A stretch of DNA of 64,000 nt, from assembly GCA_017614715.1 (NCBI GenBank), contig JAGABI010000057.1, forward strand, positions 1 to 64,000, read 5' to 3'. This document shows, piece by piece, positions 45,055 through 56,112 of this stretch; the stretch's first letter is position 1, and each line of letters begins with the position of its first letter. Below the pieces are notes generated by a model. It saw only the letters and a list, made by a program, of their open reading frames with translations, was not told the DNA's origin and did no database searches. The stretch comes from Bacteroidales bacterium (GTDB taxonomy: Bacteria; Bacteroidota; Bacteroidia; Bacteroidales; UBA932). Made by a program: the position numbers and the translations under genes.

Positions 45055-46068
45055 ATGAATACAATCGACAAACAAAACAATTACGAGAAACTTATTACAG
45101 ACATTGGGGCACTTCTTAGTGCGGCAAAAGAGAAGATTGCTTCTACCGTTAACATGACTTTAGTCCAGACATATTGGAACATTGGCAAGTACATTGTTGA
45201 GTATGAGCAACATGGGGCGGAAAGAGCCGAGTATGGCAGCAACTTGATAAACAAGTTATCCCATGATTTAACAATTCTCTACGGGAAAGGATTCGGAAAA
45301 AGTAATTTGCTGTACATCAGGAAGTTTTATCTACACTTTCCAAAAGGTGGGACACTGTCCCACTTATTGAGCTGGAGTCACTATTATGAAATCCTCAAAT
45401 CAGATGATCCCCTTGGGATCAGTTTCTATACCAAGGAATGCGAATCTCAGCGATGGAGCGTAAGAGAGTTGAAGCGGCAACGAAACAGTGCCCTATTCCA
45501 AAGTTTTGCAGTATCAAAAGATAAAGATGCGATTTTAAGAATGGCAAATGAAGGAATTGAAATACAGAAACCGGAAGATATTATTCACGACCCGTTTGTT
45601 CTGGAATTTACCGGACTGCCAGATCGCCCATCATATAAAGAGAAATCACTTGAAGATGACCTTGCTCTGAACATCAGCCGCTTTATGTTGGAGTTGGGAA
45701 AGGGCTTTACATTTGTCGCAAGGCAATACCACATAGCCTTGGAAGGCCATCATTTCCATGTAGATCTTGTCTTTTACAACGTAATACTCAAAACCTATTG
45801 CCTTATCGACCTAAAGAAGGGAGGAGTGCAACATGAAGATATCGGTCAAATGAACTTTTACATCAATTACTTCAAACACGAAGTATGTACAGAAGGTGAT
45901 AACGAACCGTTTGGTATAGTGTTAGGCGCAACAAAAGACAAACAGTATGTCGAGTACGCCTTAGAGGGCATATCAAACAAGTTGTTTGTAAGCCGGTACC
46001 AACTATTCTTGCCGGACAAGGACGCTCTTACCAGGGAGGTCAGGAGGATAATTGATGAACACCATTAA
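45055..46068 (+). CDS. DUF1016/YhcG-type PDDEXK nuclease
   Basis: 337 residues from the ATG at 45055; an in-frame start 60 codons upstream yields an unlikely N-terminus and was rejected. The N-terminal DUF1016_N part (about 10-150) has VQTYWNIGKYIVEYEQHG and YGKGFGKSNLLYIRKFYLHFP. The C-terminal PDDEXK-like domain (about 165-337) has the HVDLVFYNVILKTYCLIDLK stretch, the D-x-x-x-x-L-K signature of the nuclease fold. Such proteins occur in defence islands and beside restriction systems. Flanked by the IS630 remnant and repeat copy R1. It probably travels as a single-gene unit. Confidence 0.85.
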   Translation: MNTIDKQNNYEKLITDIGALLSAAKEKIASTVNMTLVQTYWNIGKYIVEYEQHGAERAEYGSNLINKLSHDLTILYGKGFGKSNLLYIRKFYLHFPKGGTLSHLLSWSHYYEILKSDDPLGISFYTKECESQRWSVRELKRQRNSALFQSFAVSKDKDAILRMANEGIEIQKPEDIIHDPFVLEFTGLPDRPSYKEKSLEDDLALNISRFMLELGKGFTFVARQYHIALEGHHFHVDLVFYNVILKTYCLIDLKKGGVQHEDIGQMNFYINYFKHEVCTEGDNEPFGIVLGATKDKQYVEYALEGISNKLFVSRYQLFLPDKDALTREVRRIIDEHH

Positions 46069-46100
46069 GCATATGCTAGTACATAAGTAACAGTCTATGA

Positions 46101-46431
46101 CTCGTCCCGCCAAAGCGCCGAGATGCGACTATACCCCACCCGTCCCGTGCGGCGGTGCTCGTCACTAGGACATTAGGAAGTTTGAAGGTGGTGCGCCCGC
46201 TCGGTTTCGTGAAGCACCAATTGTCCGTGTGGCGCTTTGGCAGGACTGCCGGCGACAGAGCGAAGGGGCAGGTACAGTCCGTAGCTTGAATGCTTTCAAG
46301 GGCAGATTTTTGCCCAGAAAGTAGCGCCATCAGGCGCTAGCGCAGCGCGTGCGCGTTGGGCTAAAGAATAGCCAGCGCGGAGCGGCGGGGTTTCCTCAGT
46401 ATCATGTGGGAGGCATCTGCACCGAGCGGTT
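46101..46431. repeat. Structured direct repeat, copy R1
   Basis: About 331 bp, closely matching R2 at 47121-47458 in the same orientation. Conserved blocks: CTCGTCCCGCC at the start, CAATTGTCCGTGTGGCGC or variant, GTAGCTTGAAT, and a GC-rich end with several hairpins (GGGCAGATTTTTGCCC; AGCGCC/GGCGCT; a GGCTA/TAGCC stem). Minus-strand open stretches in both copies share the same peptide-like pattern but have no known domain, so I do not call a gene. May be a structured RNA or recombination site. Confidence 0.8.
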
Positions 46432-46598
46432 AACGTTTCTTTCTAGTTGTATATGAAAATGTATTGTCGCTTAGAATACTGTATAAAAAGTTTGAGGAAT
46501 GATTGCTCATTCCTCATTCTGCAACGAATCGGTAGTCATTAGCTACGGAATCGTTATCACAAAGTTAGACAATAATTCAATTATTCCAAATAAAGTTT

Positions 46599-46712
46599 AT
46601 GTCGAAGAAGAATACTAAAACGAAAGAACAATATCCCTTTCAAACTTGCGGTCGCAAATTGCGACCACTGACTCGTCACCCTCTCCCCTATGCAGTTCCT
46701 AGCACTTATTAA
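46599..46712 (+). pseudogene. Degenerate ORF6N-type fragment
   Basis: A 37-codon open frame starting MSKKNTKTKEQY, resembling the start of the intact-looking ORF6N gene 18 nt downstream (MAKKNNTKTSE). In other frames the same bases give LRSQIATT and LPYA, which are pieces of ORF6N proteins. So this is a collapsed, frameshifted copy. Confidence 0.5.
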
Positions 46713-46729
46713 CCATTAAACAGCTCGTT

Positions 46730-47062
46730 ATGGCAAAGAAGAATAATACTAAAACGTCAGAATATGTCGCAAATAATGACTCGTCACATCTGGAGAAAGG
46801 CACCATAGACACTCCACAAGTTGCTATTGAAAGCAGAATCCTCACTATTCGAGGCCAACAAGTCATTCTAGATAGAGATTTAGCTGGTTTCTATGGCGTC
46901 GAAACCAAAACTCTTAATCAAGCGGTAAAGAGAAATCCTGAAAGATTTCCGGAGTACTATCGTTTTCAATTAACCAAGGAAGAGATCGATGAGGTGGTAA
47001 CAAATTGTGACCACCTTTCTGTCTTGAAATACTCTCCAAATAGATCATATTCCTTGTATTAG
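46730..47062 (+). pseudogene. ORF6N-domain protein, C-terminus lost
   Basis: 110 residues. Contains the ORF6N core: SRILTIRGQQVILDRDLAGFYGVETKTLNQAVKRN, then RFPEYYRFQLTKEE. ORF6N is a phage-type DNA-binding domain, usually followed by an LPYAFTEQG segment and a helical C-terminal region. Here the frame diverges at YSPNRSYSLY and stops, just before repeat R2. It may still make a short protein, but the family length is about 170 residues or more. Located between repeats R1 and R2. Confidence 0.7.
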
Positions 47063-47120
47063 AGTAAAATAATAAAAGCCGCCTAGGCCGCAGCTGAGAG
47101 ACTGTAAAACGAGACTCTGG

Positions 47121-47458
47121 CTCGTCCCGCCAAAGAGCCGAGGTGCGCTTATACCCCACCCGTCCCAGGCGGCAGTGCTCGCGCCAAAGGCTTTTAGAAG
47201 GAAGCTGGTGGTGCGCCCGCTTCGTTTCGTGAAGCATCTATTGTCCGTGTGGCGCTTTGGCCGGACTACTGGCGAAGAGCGAGTGGCAGATATAGTCCGT
47301 AGCTTGAATTCTTTCAAGGGCAGATTTTTGCCCAGAAAGTAGCGCCATAAGGCGCTAGCGCAGCGCGTGCGCGTTGGGCTAAAGAATAGCCAGCGCGGAG
47401 CGGCGGGGTTTGGGGCGGAGCCCCAGTATCATGTGGGAGGCATCTGCCACGAGCGGTT
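47121..47458. repeat. Structured direct repeat, copy R2
   Basis: About 338 bp, the partner of R1. It has an extra GGGGCGGAGCCCC hairpin near its end that R1 lacks. A partial third copy of one block (GATAGCTTGAATTGCTTCAGG, then GGCTACCGGG, an imperfect hairpin) follows at about 47477-47507. The remaining gap to the WYL gene (47510-47638) shows nothing else. Confidence 0.8.
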
Positions 47459-47638
47459 TTAGGACAAAACTAAACCCGATAGCTTGAATTGCTTCAGGGG
47501 CTACCGGGAATCAACTTTGTAATTATACTGATTGTTTTTAATTAACGCAAATACTGCTTTAAGGTATATTCACCCTTGCAGGAATGGAGAAAATGACCGA
47601 TATAAACCAAAAACAACTCTGGTCGTACCGGAGAGGCA

Positions 47639-48661
47639 CTAATCGTAATTCCCGGCGGCGAGGCGAAAGATTGAGGCGAATTCTGCGACATATTCTGCCG
47701 GAGAGAGGACTTTCACAAACTGGCCGTAAGAGAGCAGCTTGCGGGTAAAATCCAGCGTAGGATGGATATGATATGAAAAGTCTGAGTAGGCATCGTCTGC
47801 AATCTGGTATGAGGTTTGGCCTGCTACAGAGTCAGATGTATGTGAGGCGGCGACAGTGCGCACCTCCACCTGCGAAGAGTGCAGCGGCAGCGAGCGGAAA
47901 TAATTGACATACTGCGAAGTGAAGACCCGCACAGTTACGTCCATCAGCGGAACGGTGTCATCTATGAGGACCCCGTAGTAGTCGCGGAAATAATCCTCCG
48001 GCACGGCGTCGCGGCTGCTGCCCAGAATCAGTTTGGCCACCTTGCGGGCATCAAACTCCTCATCGGTAACGACGCACTCCCCTATCCTGTCCAATCCATA
48101 TACGCGGGCAGAAGAATCGGAAGGTTTCCAGGCCAGCATATACCAACGCTGCTCGCGCAACTTAAGGCAGAACGGATACACCACAGAGGCCACCGGTTGC
48201 GAATCGGGCTTGAAACTCTTGTGAACAAGACTTATCGCGCGATTCTGGCGCAGCGCCTGCAAGATTGTACCCAGCACCGCACCACCGGCAGAAGGGATAT
48301 CCTCCAGCAAGATACGGTCTGAAAGTTCGCTTCCGCTGGATACCGCCTCGTTGATGCTGAGCGAGTTCAAAAGCAACCGCTTGACCTGCGACCTCTGGAG
48401 AGAATCCTCTTCAGCAATGCGGTAACGGAAATGGCCGTCAATGCGCGACACATCCAGAATGATACCAAACAGGCTCTCTATCTCACACTTGTAATTATAG
48501 AACGTCTTGCGCGAAATCTCAGGCTCGTGGTTGTCGTTATAAATGCAACTACGCCAACGGCGGTTAATCTCCTCGCGGGAGATGCCGTAAGAGCCCGCCT
48601 CATATATCAGATTCAACAGCCAGATATACCTGGCGACCAAATAAGATGTGCTGGTTTTCAT
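47639..48661 (-). CDS. WYL-domain transcriptional regulator
   Basis: 340 residues. The N-terminal part (about 1-65) is a helix-turn-helix: YIWLLNLIYEAGSYGISREEINRRW then ISRKTFYNYKCEIESLFG. The WYL domain spans about 130-230: ISLVHKSFK, VYPFCLKLREQRWYMLAW, and VYGLDRIGEC. WYL regulators often bind nucleotide or nucleic-acid ligands and can control defence genes. It is divergent from the small ORF and atp operon and has a good host promoter directly upstream. It borders the accessory island, so island control is possible but not shown. Confidence 0.88.
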   Translation of the reverse strand: MKTSTSYLVARYIWLLNLIYEAGSYGISREEINRRWRSCIYNDNHEPEISRKTFYNYKCEIESLFGIILDVSRIDGHFRYRIAEEDSLQRSQVKRLLLNSLSINEAVSSGSELSDRILLEDIPSAGGAVLGTILQALRQNRAISLVHKSFKPDSQPVASVVYPFCLKLREQRWYMLAWKPSDSSARVYGLDRIGECVVTDEEFDARKVAKLILGSSRDAVPEDYFRDYYGVLIDDTVPLMDVTVRVFTSQYVNYFRSLPLHSSQVEVRTVAASHTSDSVAGQTSYQIADDAYSDFSYHIHPTLDFTRKLLSYGQFVKVLSPAEYVAEFASIFRLAAGNYD

Positions 48662-48680
48662 AGAGTGATAATTTCTGAAA

Positions 48681-48712
48681 CAAATCTACGAAAATTTTCT
48701 ATGTGCCCCAAA
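48681..48712 (-). promoter_or_regulatory. Promoter of the WYL regulator
   Basis: Minus strand: TTTG (48712-48709), 20 nt, TAGATTTG (48688-48681), matching TTTG-N19/20-TAnnTTTG. The ATG is 19 nt downstream of the -7 box. Confidence 0.75.
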
Positions 48713-48765
48713 ATTTTACACACATAGAGCATCATCTTTGTCCCAGAAACAAAAACGTAAACGCC

Positions 48766-48828
48766 ATGAAACTTATTATCGCACTCGCAATTATCGCAGC
48801 CTCGATAGTATTTGCTTCGCAAGACTAG
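48766..48828 (+). CDS. Possible 20-residue membrane peptide
   Basis: ATG at 48766 to TAG at 48828 encodes MKLIIALAIIAASIVF plus a polar ASQD tail. It is a single hydrophobic helix. It lies divergent from the WYL gene and convergent with atpG. No obvious Shine-Dalgarno or plus-strand promoter is seen, so this may be chance. Confidence 0.3.
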   Translation: MKLIIALAIIAASIVFASQD

Positions 48829-48829
48829 G

Positions 48830-49696
48830 CTACGCCAGCTTACCGTTAGAGATATCGGTAAGTTCCTCTGTAATATCCTGCTGACGCTGCTTGTTGTAGG
48901 TCAACTGCAACTGTTGCAACAGATCCTGCGCATTGTCACTGGCAGTCTGCATAGCAATCATACGGCAGGCGTTCTCGCTGGCATTACTGCTGAGGAGAGT
49001 CGCATACATATCGGTACGCATAGCCAGCGGCAGCAGCTTCTGCACCACCTCCCTTTCAGAAGGCTCAACTATAACGTCATCGGCCAAAGGTTCCTGACCG
49101 TCAGAGACAACGGCGGCAGACGCCTTCAGCGGCAACCACGTATCATCCTCTATACTCTGCCTTGAGGCGCTGTAATAGTGCATATAGAGCAGCTCGACAC
49201 GCGCAAAGCGACCCGCCACGAATCCATCAACAAAAAACTGCGCCAGAGAGGCCATATCGTCGTAAGATAGATTGTCGCCGGCAGAAACAAAATCGGAGTT
49301 GACATCGCGCCCGGCTTTGCGGGCCATCTTGGCCACCTTCTCACCCACCGGGAATACCGTCACTGGATTGCCAGCCGCCTCAACCCCGGCGATGCGGGCC
49401 TCCAAAGCCTTGAAGATATTGGAGTTATAGCTGCCGCAAAGAGCTGTGTTTGAAGAGAAAACCACAATTGCCACCCTTTTGGCAGAAGGTTGCGGAACCG
49501 CCAGAGATGAAGACGATGTTTTTTGCGACAGGCGCTGGAGAATCTCGTTAAGGGCACTCTTATAGGCATCCAGACCAGCGACCATCTTCTGCGCCTTGCG
49601 CAGCTTGGCCGATGCGACCATCTTCATCGCCTGAGTAATCTTGAGAGTACTCTTTACAGACGATATCCGGGCCTTTATCTCTTTGAGGGATGCCAT
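48830..49696 (-). CDS. atpG: ATP synthase F1 gamma subunit
   Basis: 288 residues. Starts MASLKEIKARISSVKSTLKITQAMKMVASAKLRKAQ, the conserved N-terminal helix of gamma, and ends with RMIAMQTASDNAQDLLQQLQLTYNKQRQQDITEELTDI, its C-terminal helix, both of which form the rotating coiled coil. The Rossmann-like middle holds AIVVFSSNTALCGSYNSN. It forms the central stalk that couples proton flow to ATP formation. Last gene of the atp operon, 12 nt after atpA. Confidence 0.97.
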   Translation of the reverse strand: MASLKEIKARISSVKSTLKITQAMKMVASAKLRKAQKMVAGLDAYKSALNEILQRLSQKTSSSSLAVPQPSAKRVAIVVFSSNTALCGSYNSNIFKALEARIAGVEAAGNPVTVFPVGEKVAKMARKAGRDVNSDFVSAGDNLSYDDMASLAQFFVDGFVAGRFARVELLYMHYYSASRQSIEDDTWLPLKASAAVVSDGQEPLADDVIVEPSEREVVQKLLPLAMRTDMYATLLSSNASENACRMIAMQTASDNAQDLLQQLQLTYNKQRQQDITEELTDISNGKLA

Positions 49697-49708
49697 ACTA
49701 AGCAGTCG

Positions 49709-51289
49709 TTATGAATTGAGAATAGAAGAACATACAGCAGCAGCGGCGGCGCGGATAGCATCCTCCACCTCTGCGGTAAGCCCCTTGGTGCGGAGCGTTT
49801 CCAATGTATCGCCGGCCGACAGATGCTCCAGCAGAAGCCTCTCAAAATCGTGCACGCGGTCTATGGGGATATCCTTCATCAGCGCCTTGGTACCGCAATA
49901 GAGCACCGCCACCTGCTTCTCTACTGGCATCACGGCGTGCAGCGGCTGGATGAGCAGCTTGGTGTTCTTACGCCCCTTGTCAAGCGTCATCATAGAGATG
50001 GCATCCATATCGCTGCTGTATTTGCTGAACGCCTCCAGCTCGCGATACTGCGCCTGGTCTATCTTGAGTGTGCCGGCCACCTTCTTCATCGACTTTGTCT
50101 GGGCGTTACCGCCGACGCGGGAGACGGATATACCGACGTTGATTGCTGGACGGTTGCCCTGGTTGAAAAGGTCGGTCTCCAGGAAAATCTGTCCATCCGT
50201 GATGGAGATTACGTTGGTAGGGATATAGGCCGATACGTCACCCGCCTGAGTCTCTATAATGGGCAGGGCTGTGAGCGAACCGCCAGCCTTGACATGCCCC
50301 TTCATGCTCTCCGGCAGGTCGTTCATCATCTCAGCAACCTCCTGCTGCTCAATGATTTTAGCGGCGCGTTCAAGCAGACGGGAATGCAGGTAGAAGATAT
50401 CGCCCGGATATGCCTCGCGGCCGGACGGGCGGCGCAAGATAAGCGAAACCTCTCGATATGCAACGGCCTGTTTTGAAAGGTCGTCATAGATTACCAGCGC
50501 GTGGCGTCCCGTGTCGCGGAAATACTCGCCCACGGCGGCGCCGGCAAACGGTGCGTAATAGCGCATAGCCGCAGAATCTCCGGCGGTTGCGGCAATCACC
50601 ACGGTATAATCCATAGCCTTATGGGCGCGGAGCGTCTCCACTATGGTGGCCACTGTAGATGCCTTCTGGCCGATAGCTACATAGATGCAGTAAACCGGGT
50701 CGCCGTTCTCGTAACCGGCACGCTGGTTAATAATAGTATCAATTGCGATAGAGGTCTTGCCGGTCTGGCGGTCGCCGATAATTAGCTCACGCTGACCCCG
50801 GCCGATGGGAATCATGGAGTCAATCGCCTTGATGCCGGTCTGCAGCGGCTGGGTCACCGGCTGACGGAAAATCACGCCCGGCGCCTTGCGCTCCAGAGGC
50901 ATCCGGAAGCTCTCTCCCGCAAGGGTTCCGCCACCGTCCAGGGGCTCTCCCAAGGGGGTGATTACCCTGCCCAGCATAGACTCGTTGACATCTATGGATG
51001 CCGTCCTGTAGGTGCGTTTGACAATATCGCCCTCCTTGACATTGGATGTGGAGCCAAGCAGCACAGCGCCCACATTGTCGGCCTCGAGGTTCATCACCAC
51101 AGCCTTGCCGCCGTTCTCAAACTCGAGCAGTTCGCCCGCGCCGGCAGCGCCCAGGCCCCAGATATGAACCACGCCGTCGCTCACGCTGAGCACCTCCCCC
51201 ACCTCTTCTGTCTTGGCGGTGAGGTCAATCTTGCGCAGCTCCTCGAGCAATACCTTGGATATCTCAGAAGGTCTAACGTTATCTTCCAT
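49709..51289 (-). CDS. atpA: ATP synthase F1 alpha subunit
   Basis: 526 residues from the ATG at 51289; a TTG-based extension upstream was rejected. The N-terminus is [14 protein letters not shown], the P-loop is [15 protein letters not shown], and the arginine-finger region has the [19 protein letters not shown] segment, which is the alpha-subunit signature. It forms the non-catalytic part of the F1 hexamer. In operon order after atpH. Confidence 0.97.
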   Translation of the reverse strand: MEDNVRPSEISKVLLEELRKIDLTAKTEEVGEVLSVSDGVVHIWGLGAAGAGELLEFENGGKAVVMNLEADNVGAVLLGSTSNVKEGDIVKRTYRTASIDVNESMLGRVITPLGEPLDGGGTLAGESFRMPLERKAPGVIFRQPVTQPLQTGIKAIDSMIPIGRGQRELIIGDRQTGKTSIAIDTIINQRAGYENGDPVYCIYVAIGQKASTVATIVETLRAHKAMDYTVVIAATAGDSAAMRYYAPFAGAAVGEYFRDTGRHALVIYDDLSKQAVAYREVSLILRRPSGREAYPGDIFYLHSRLLERAAKIIEQQEVAEMMNDLPESMKGHVKAGGSLTALPIIETQAGDVSAYIPTNVISITDGQIFLETDLFNQGNRPAINVGISVSRVGGNAQTKSMKKVAGTLKIDQAQYRELEAFSKYSSDMDAISMMTLDKGRKNTKLLIQPLHAVMPVEKQVAVLYCGTKALMKDIPIDRVHDFERLLLEHLSAGDTLETLRTKGLTAEVEDAIRAAAAAVCSSILNS

Positions 51290-51325
51290 ACTCACTCTGT
51301 TTCGCAAATCGTTGTTATTCAAATA

Positions 51326-51868
51326 TTAAATGATACGCTTGTTCTTCACCTCAAAGGCTTTTTTGAGGTCGCGTATCTGACGCGCTACGCTGGCGTCCAG
51401 GCGGCGGTCATCCACCTTATAGATGAAGCCGCCGATTATGGCGGGGTTTGTTGTAACCTCTATCTCCACGGTGTCGGCACCGGTATGTTCTTTGGTGAGG
51501 GCCTCCAGCTTTGCGAGTAACTGCTCAGAGGCTTCTTCCGCAACCGTAAGGCGGGCCGTGACAATGCCGCGTGCCTTTTTATAGATGGCCTGATATGACT
51601 TGAGGATGGTCCGCAGGCGCCCTTCGCGACGATGTTTTACAATAAGCTGCAAAAAATCGTCAAACGCAACGCAGCGACCCGGCACCGCCGCACGCAGCAG
51701 TTCCAGCTTCTTTGCAGAAGCCACCGGCGACGAGAGCACCTCTTCTAAAGGGCGCAGCGCCGCCAGCATGCTGCGGGAATCGCGGAAGCACTCTTCTTGC
51801 TGGCCGCGCTCCGCAGAATACTGCTCCAATGCAGTTCCGTACCGCTTAGCTATCAGTCCGCCATTCAT
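51326..51868 (-). CDS. atpH: ATP synthase F1 delta subunit
   Basis: 180 residues. RYGTALEQYSAERGQ at the start matches the delta N-terminal helix, and the C-terminal half has VEIEVTTNPAIIGGFIYKVDDRRLDASVARQI, the conserved end of delta/OSCP. It joins F1 to the peripheral stalk. Between atpF (6 nt gap) and atpA. Confidence 0.95.
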   Translation of the reverse strand: MNGGLIAKRYGTALEQYSAERGQQEECFRDSRSMLAALRPLEEVLSSPVASAKKLELLRAAVPGRCVAFDDFLQLIVKHRREGRLRTILKSYQAIYKKARGIVTARLTVAEEASEQLLAKLEALTKEHTGADTVEIEVTTNPAIIGGFIYKVDDRRLDASVARQIRDLKKAFEVKNKRII

Positions 51869-51874
51869 ATCACG

Positions 51875-52375
51875 TTACCCCCTTTCTGTCACAGCTTCAT
51901 CGCCAAGAATCTCCTGCAGGGCCTCCTGCGCTTCTTTGTCGCTAAGCTGTCCGCGCAGCACCTTGGTGGCCATCTGCACGGCAATCATAGCGACCTCACC
52001 GCGGGCGCTCGCCAGAATCGCATCTTTCTCTTCCTGAGCCTGTTTCTTGGCCTCGGCAATGATGCGGGCCGCCTCTTCCTGCGCCGTTTCGCGGGCATCG
52101 CCCACTATCTTGTCGCGGCTTGCGGCGGCATCCTTGAGGATATTCACCTTCTCGCGCTCGGCATCGGCAATGATCTTCTCCCCCTCTGCCTCAAGTCCGG
52201 CAATGCGGACCTCGGCGGCCCTGGCTGCGTCGAGTTGCGTATCTATAAACTTCTCACGCTTCTCGACGGAGTCCAGAATCACCGGAAAGGCAAACTTTGC
52301 CAGGATGAAGAAGACCACCCCAAAGGCAATCGTCATCCAGAACAGCAAACCTCCTGATGGTGTCAGAAGTTCCAT
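51875..52375 (-). CDS. atpF: ATP synthase Fo b subunit
   Basis: 166 residues: an N-terminal membrane helix (GGLLFWMTIAFGVVFFILAKF) followed by a long charged helix with Ala/Glu/Lys repeats (EAAIIAEAKKQAQEEKD). This is the peripheral stalk, as a homodimer. Between atpE and atpH. Confidence 0.95.
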   Translation of the reverse strand: MELLTPSGGLLFWMTIAFGVVFFILAKFAFPVILDSVEKREKFIDTQLDAARAAEVRIAGLEAEGEKIIADAEREKVNILKDAAASRDKIVGDARETAQEEAARIIAEAKKQAQEEKDAILASARGEVAMIAVQMATKVLRGQLSDKEAQEALQEILGDEAVTERG

Positions 52376-52393
52376 AGTCTGTCCTGCAGGGTA

Positions 52394-52606
52394 TTAGAGC
52401 GCCATGAAGCAGACTACAACTGCAAAGAGGGATACACCATCGATGAGCGCTGCCACGATAATCATAGAGGTACGGATGTTACCGGCGCTCTCCGGCTGGC
52501 GGGCTATCGCCTCCATAGCCGATTTACCGATTTTACCGATGCCCCATGCGGCACCGAAAACGCACAATGCTGCACCAATTGCGGCAGCCATTTTTGCAAA
52601 TTCCAT
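52394..52606 (-). CDS. atpE: ATP synthase Fo c subunit
   Basis: 70 residues, two hydrophobic helices with the polar loop ARQPESAGN. The ion-binding carboxylate is Asp in AALIDGVSLFAVV, where many relatives have Glu. It assembles into the rotor ring. Confidence 0.96.
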   Translation of the reverse strand: MEFAKMAAAIGAALCVFGAAWGIGKIGKSAMEAIARQPESAGNIRTSMIIVAALIDGVSLFAVVVCFMAL

Positions 52607-52643
52607 AGTAACTGTTTTATTAATGGTTTATAAATAATCTCCT

Positions 52644-53692
52644 TTAATGTCCTTCCTGCGCCAGACCTATGAAGACCGACGACAGCATTGTAAATACATA
52701 AGCCTGCAGGAACGCCACCAGCAGTTCCAGACAGTTCATAAATATCATAAACAGCAGCGCCACCGCCGTCATAGAGCCGTTTACCGCCGCACCCATGTGC
52801 ACCGTAACGAAAATTATGCAGCAGAGGCTGAGTATAATCGAGTGCCCAGCGAGGATGTTTGCGAAAAGACGCATCATCAGCGCGAACGGCTTGGTGAATA
52901 TCCCGATAATCTCAATCAAAGGCATCAGGGGGATAGCCTTCAAAAAGACGGGGACATCCGGCCAGAATATCTCCTTAAAGTAGTGTTTACTGCCAAACAG
53001 ATTCACCGCCAGCATAGTCATCACCGCCATGAACAGGGTGATTGTTATGTTGCCGGTGACATTGGCCCCAGCCGGGAAAATGGGTATCAGCCCCAGCAGG
53101 TTTGTGATAAAAATAAAGAAGAACGCAGTGAGCAGATACGGGGCGAACTTGCGCCATTTGCTCCCCACACAAGGTTTTATCACGCTGTCCAGGATAGAGC
53201 TTATGAGCCACTCAAGCAGTCCTGCAAGCCCCTTGGGGCAATAGTCAATCTCTTCTTTCTTCTTGTATGCGCGCGCCGCCACCAGGAAGAGAATCATCAC
53301 CACCAGCAGCGAGAAAATCGCACCGCAGGCGGTCTTGGTAAGCGAGATATCTATCGGTCGCTTCTGCACGTCGCCGACATCCTCCACAATCTTGTCTTTG
53401 TATTTGCCCTCATGGGCGATGTAAAGCCCTTCGTAAACCGCACCTTCGTGGCAGATTTTATCGGAAGAGAACACATGCCATCCCGTTGAAGAGCGGACAA
53501 TTACCGGCAGGGGGACAATTATGTCACGCCCCTTGAAAGAGGTTATGTGCCACTCATACGAGTCGGCCAGGTGCTCCATCACCATCTCTTTGGGGCTGAA
53601 CTCACCGCCGTCACCATGCCCCGACGCAGAGAGCATCCGGGGTGCGGCCAGCGCCAGCAGGGCGGCTACTATGAATATGATGGTGCGCCTTG

Positions 53693-53696
<4 letters not shown>
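52644..53696 (-). CDS. atpB: ATP synthase Fo a subunit
   Basis: 350 residues from the ATG at 53696, which overlaps the atpC stop as ATGA. A signal-like helix (IIFIVAALLALAAPRML) and a periplasmic domain of about 100 residues precede the five-helix core, an arrangement common in Bacteroidota. The essential Arg is in KPFALMMRLFANILAGH. It forms the proton half-channels against the c-ring. Confidence 0.95.
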
Positions 53697-55452
<1,756 letters not shown>

Positions 55453-55458
55453 CTATCG

Positions 55459-56100
55459 CTATGCCTGTCGCCCTTCGGGCTCAAAATTTCCAAATAAGCC
55501 GTACAAATGGGCATCGATGATATTCGTAATTTCAAAAAAGTCCTCCGGGCGCTCCACAAAATCCAGCCGGTCTGCATCAATGGTTATCACTTTGCCCTTG
55601 TAGCTCGCAATCCACTTCTCGTAGAGGTCGTTGAGACCCTGGAGGTACTCCAGGCTCATCCCCTGCTCATATTCACGGCCGCGCTTCTGTATCTGCCCAA
55701 CCAGGTGCGGCACACTGCATCGCAGGTAAATCAGCAGATCTGGCAGGCGCACCAGGCGCATCATCACGTGGAACAGCTCCATATATGCCTTATAATCGCG
55801 CTCGGAGATGTTCCCCATCGCCCGGTTGTTCTCCACAAAAATGTTCACACCCTCCATCACCGTCCGGTCCTGGATAATGGTATCCTCGCTCTCGGAGATG
55901 TCCAGCAAATCCTTGAAGCGCTGCGTTAAGAAATACACCTCCAGATTGAACGACCAGCGCTGGATGTCCTTGTAATAATCTTCCAGATAGGGGTTGTAGG
56001 TCACGGCCTCGTATTGCGGCGTCCACCCGTAATGTTCCGAGAGCATCCGCGTGAGCGTTGTCTTTCCGCTGCCTATGTTTCCCGCTATCCCTATATGCAT
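55459..56100 (-). CDS. Deoxynucleoside kinase
   Basis: 213 residues, dNK/dGK family: P-loop GNIGSGKTTLTRML at the start, QDRTVMEGVNIF for the catalytic region, LIYLRCSVPHLVGQIQKRGREYEQG (LID helix) and VITIDADRLDFV. It phosphorylates deoxynucleosides in the salvage route. It follows gamma carbonic anhydrase with a 12-nt gap, so is probably co-transcribed with it. Confidence 0.88.
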   Translation of the reverse strand: MHIGIAGNIGSGKTTLTRMLSEHYGWTPQYEAVTYNPYLEDYYKDIQRWSFNLEVYFLTQRFKDLLDISESEDTIIQDRTVMEGVNIFVENNRAMGNISERDYKAYMELFHVMMRLVRLPDLLIYLRCSVPHLVGQIQKRGREYEQGMSLEYLQGLNDLYEKWIASYKGKVITIDADRLDFVERPEDFFEITNIIDAHLYGLFGNFEPEGRQA

Positions 56101-56112
56101 CGCCCTGTCTAA

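Noticed and set aside
46076..46330. Minus-strand frames inside the repeats R1 and R2
   Set aside because: Open in both copies, but with differences that do not respect codons and no domain; more likely a noncoding repeat.
46101..47458. R1 and R2 considered as a CRISPR array or ordinary IS
   Set aside because: Only two long copies, no short spacers, and no transposase or terminal inverted repeats were seen.
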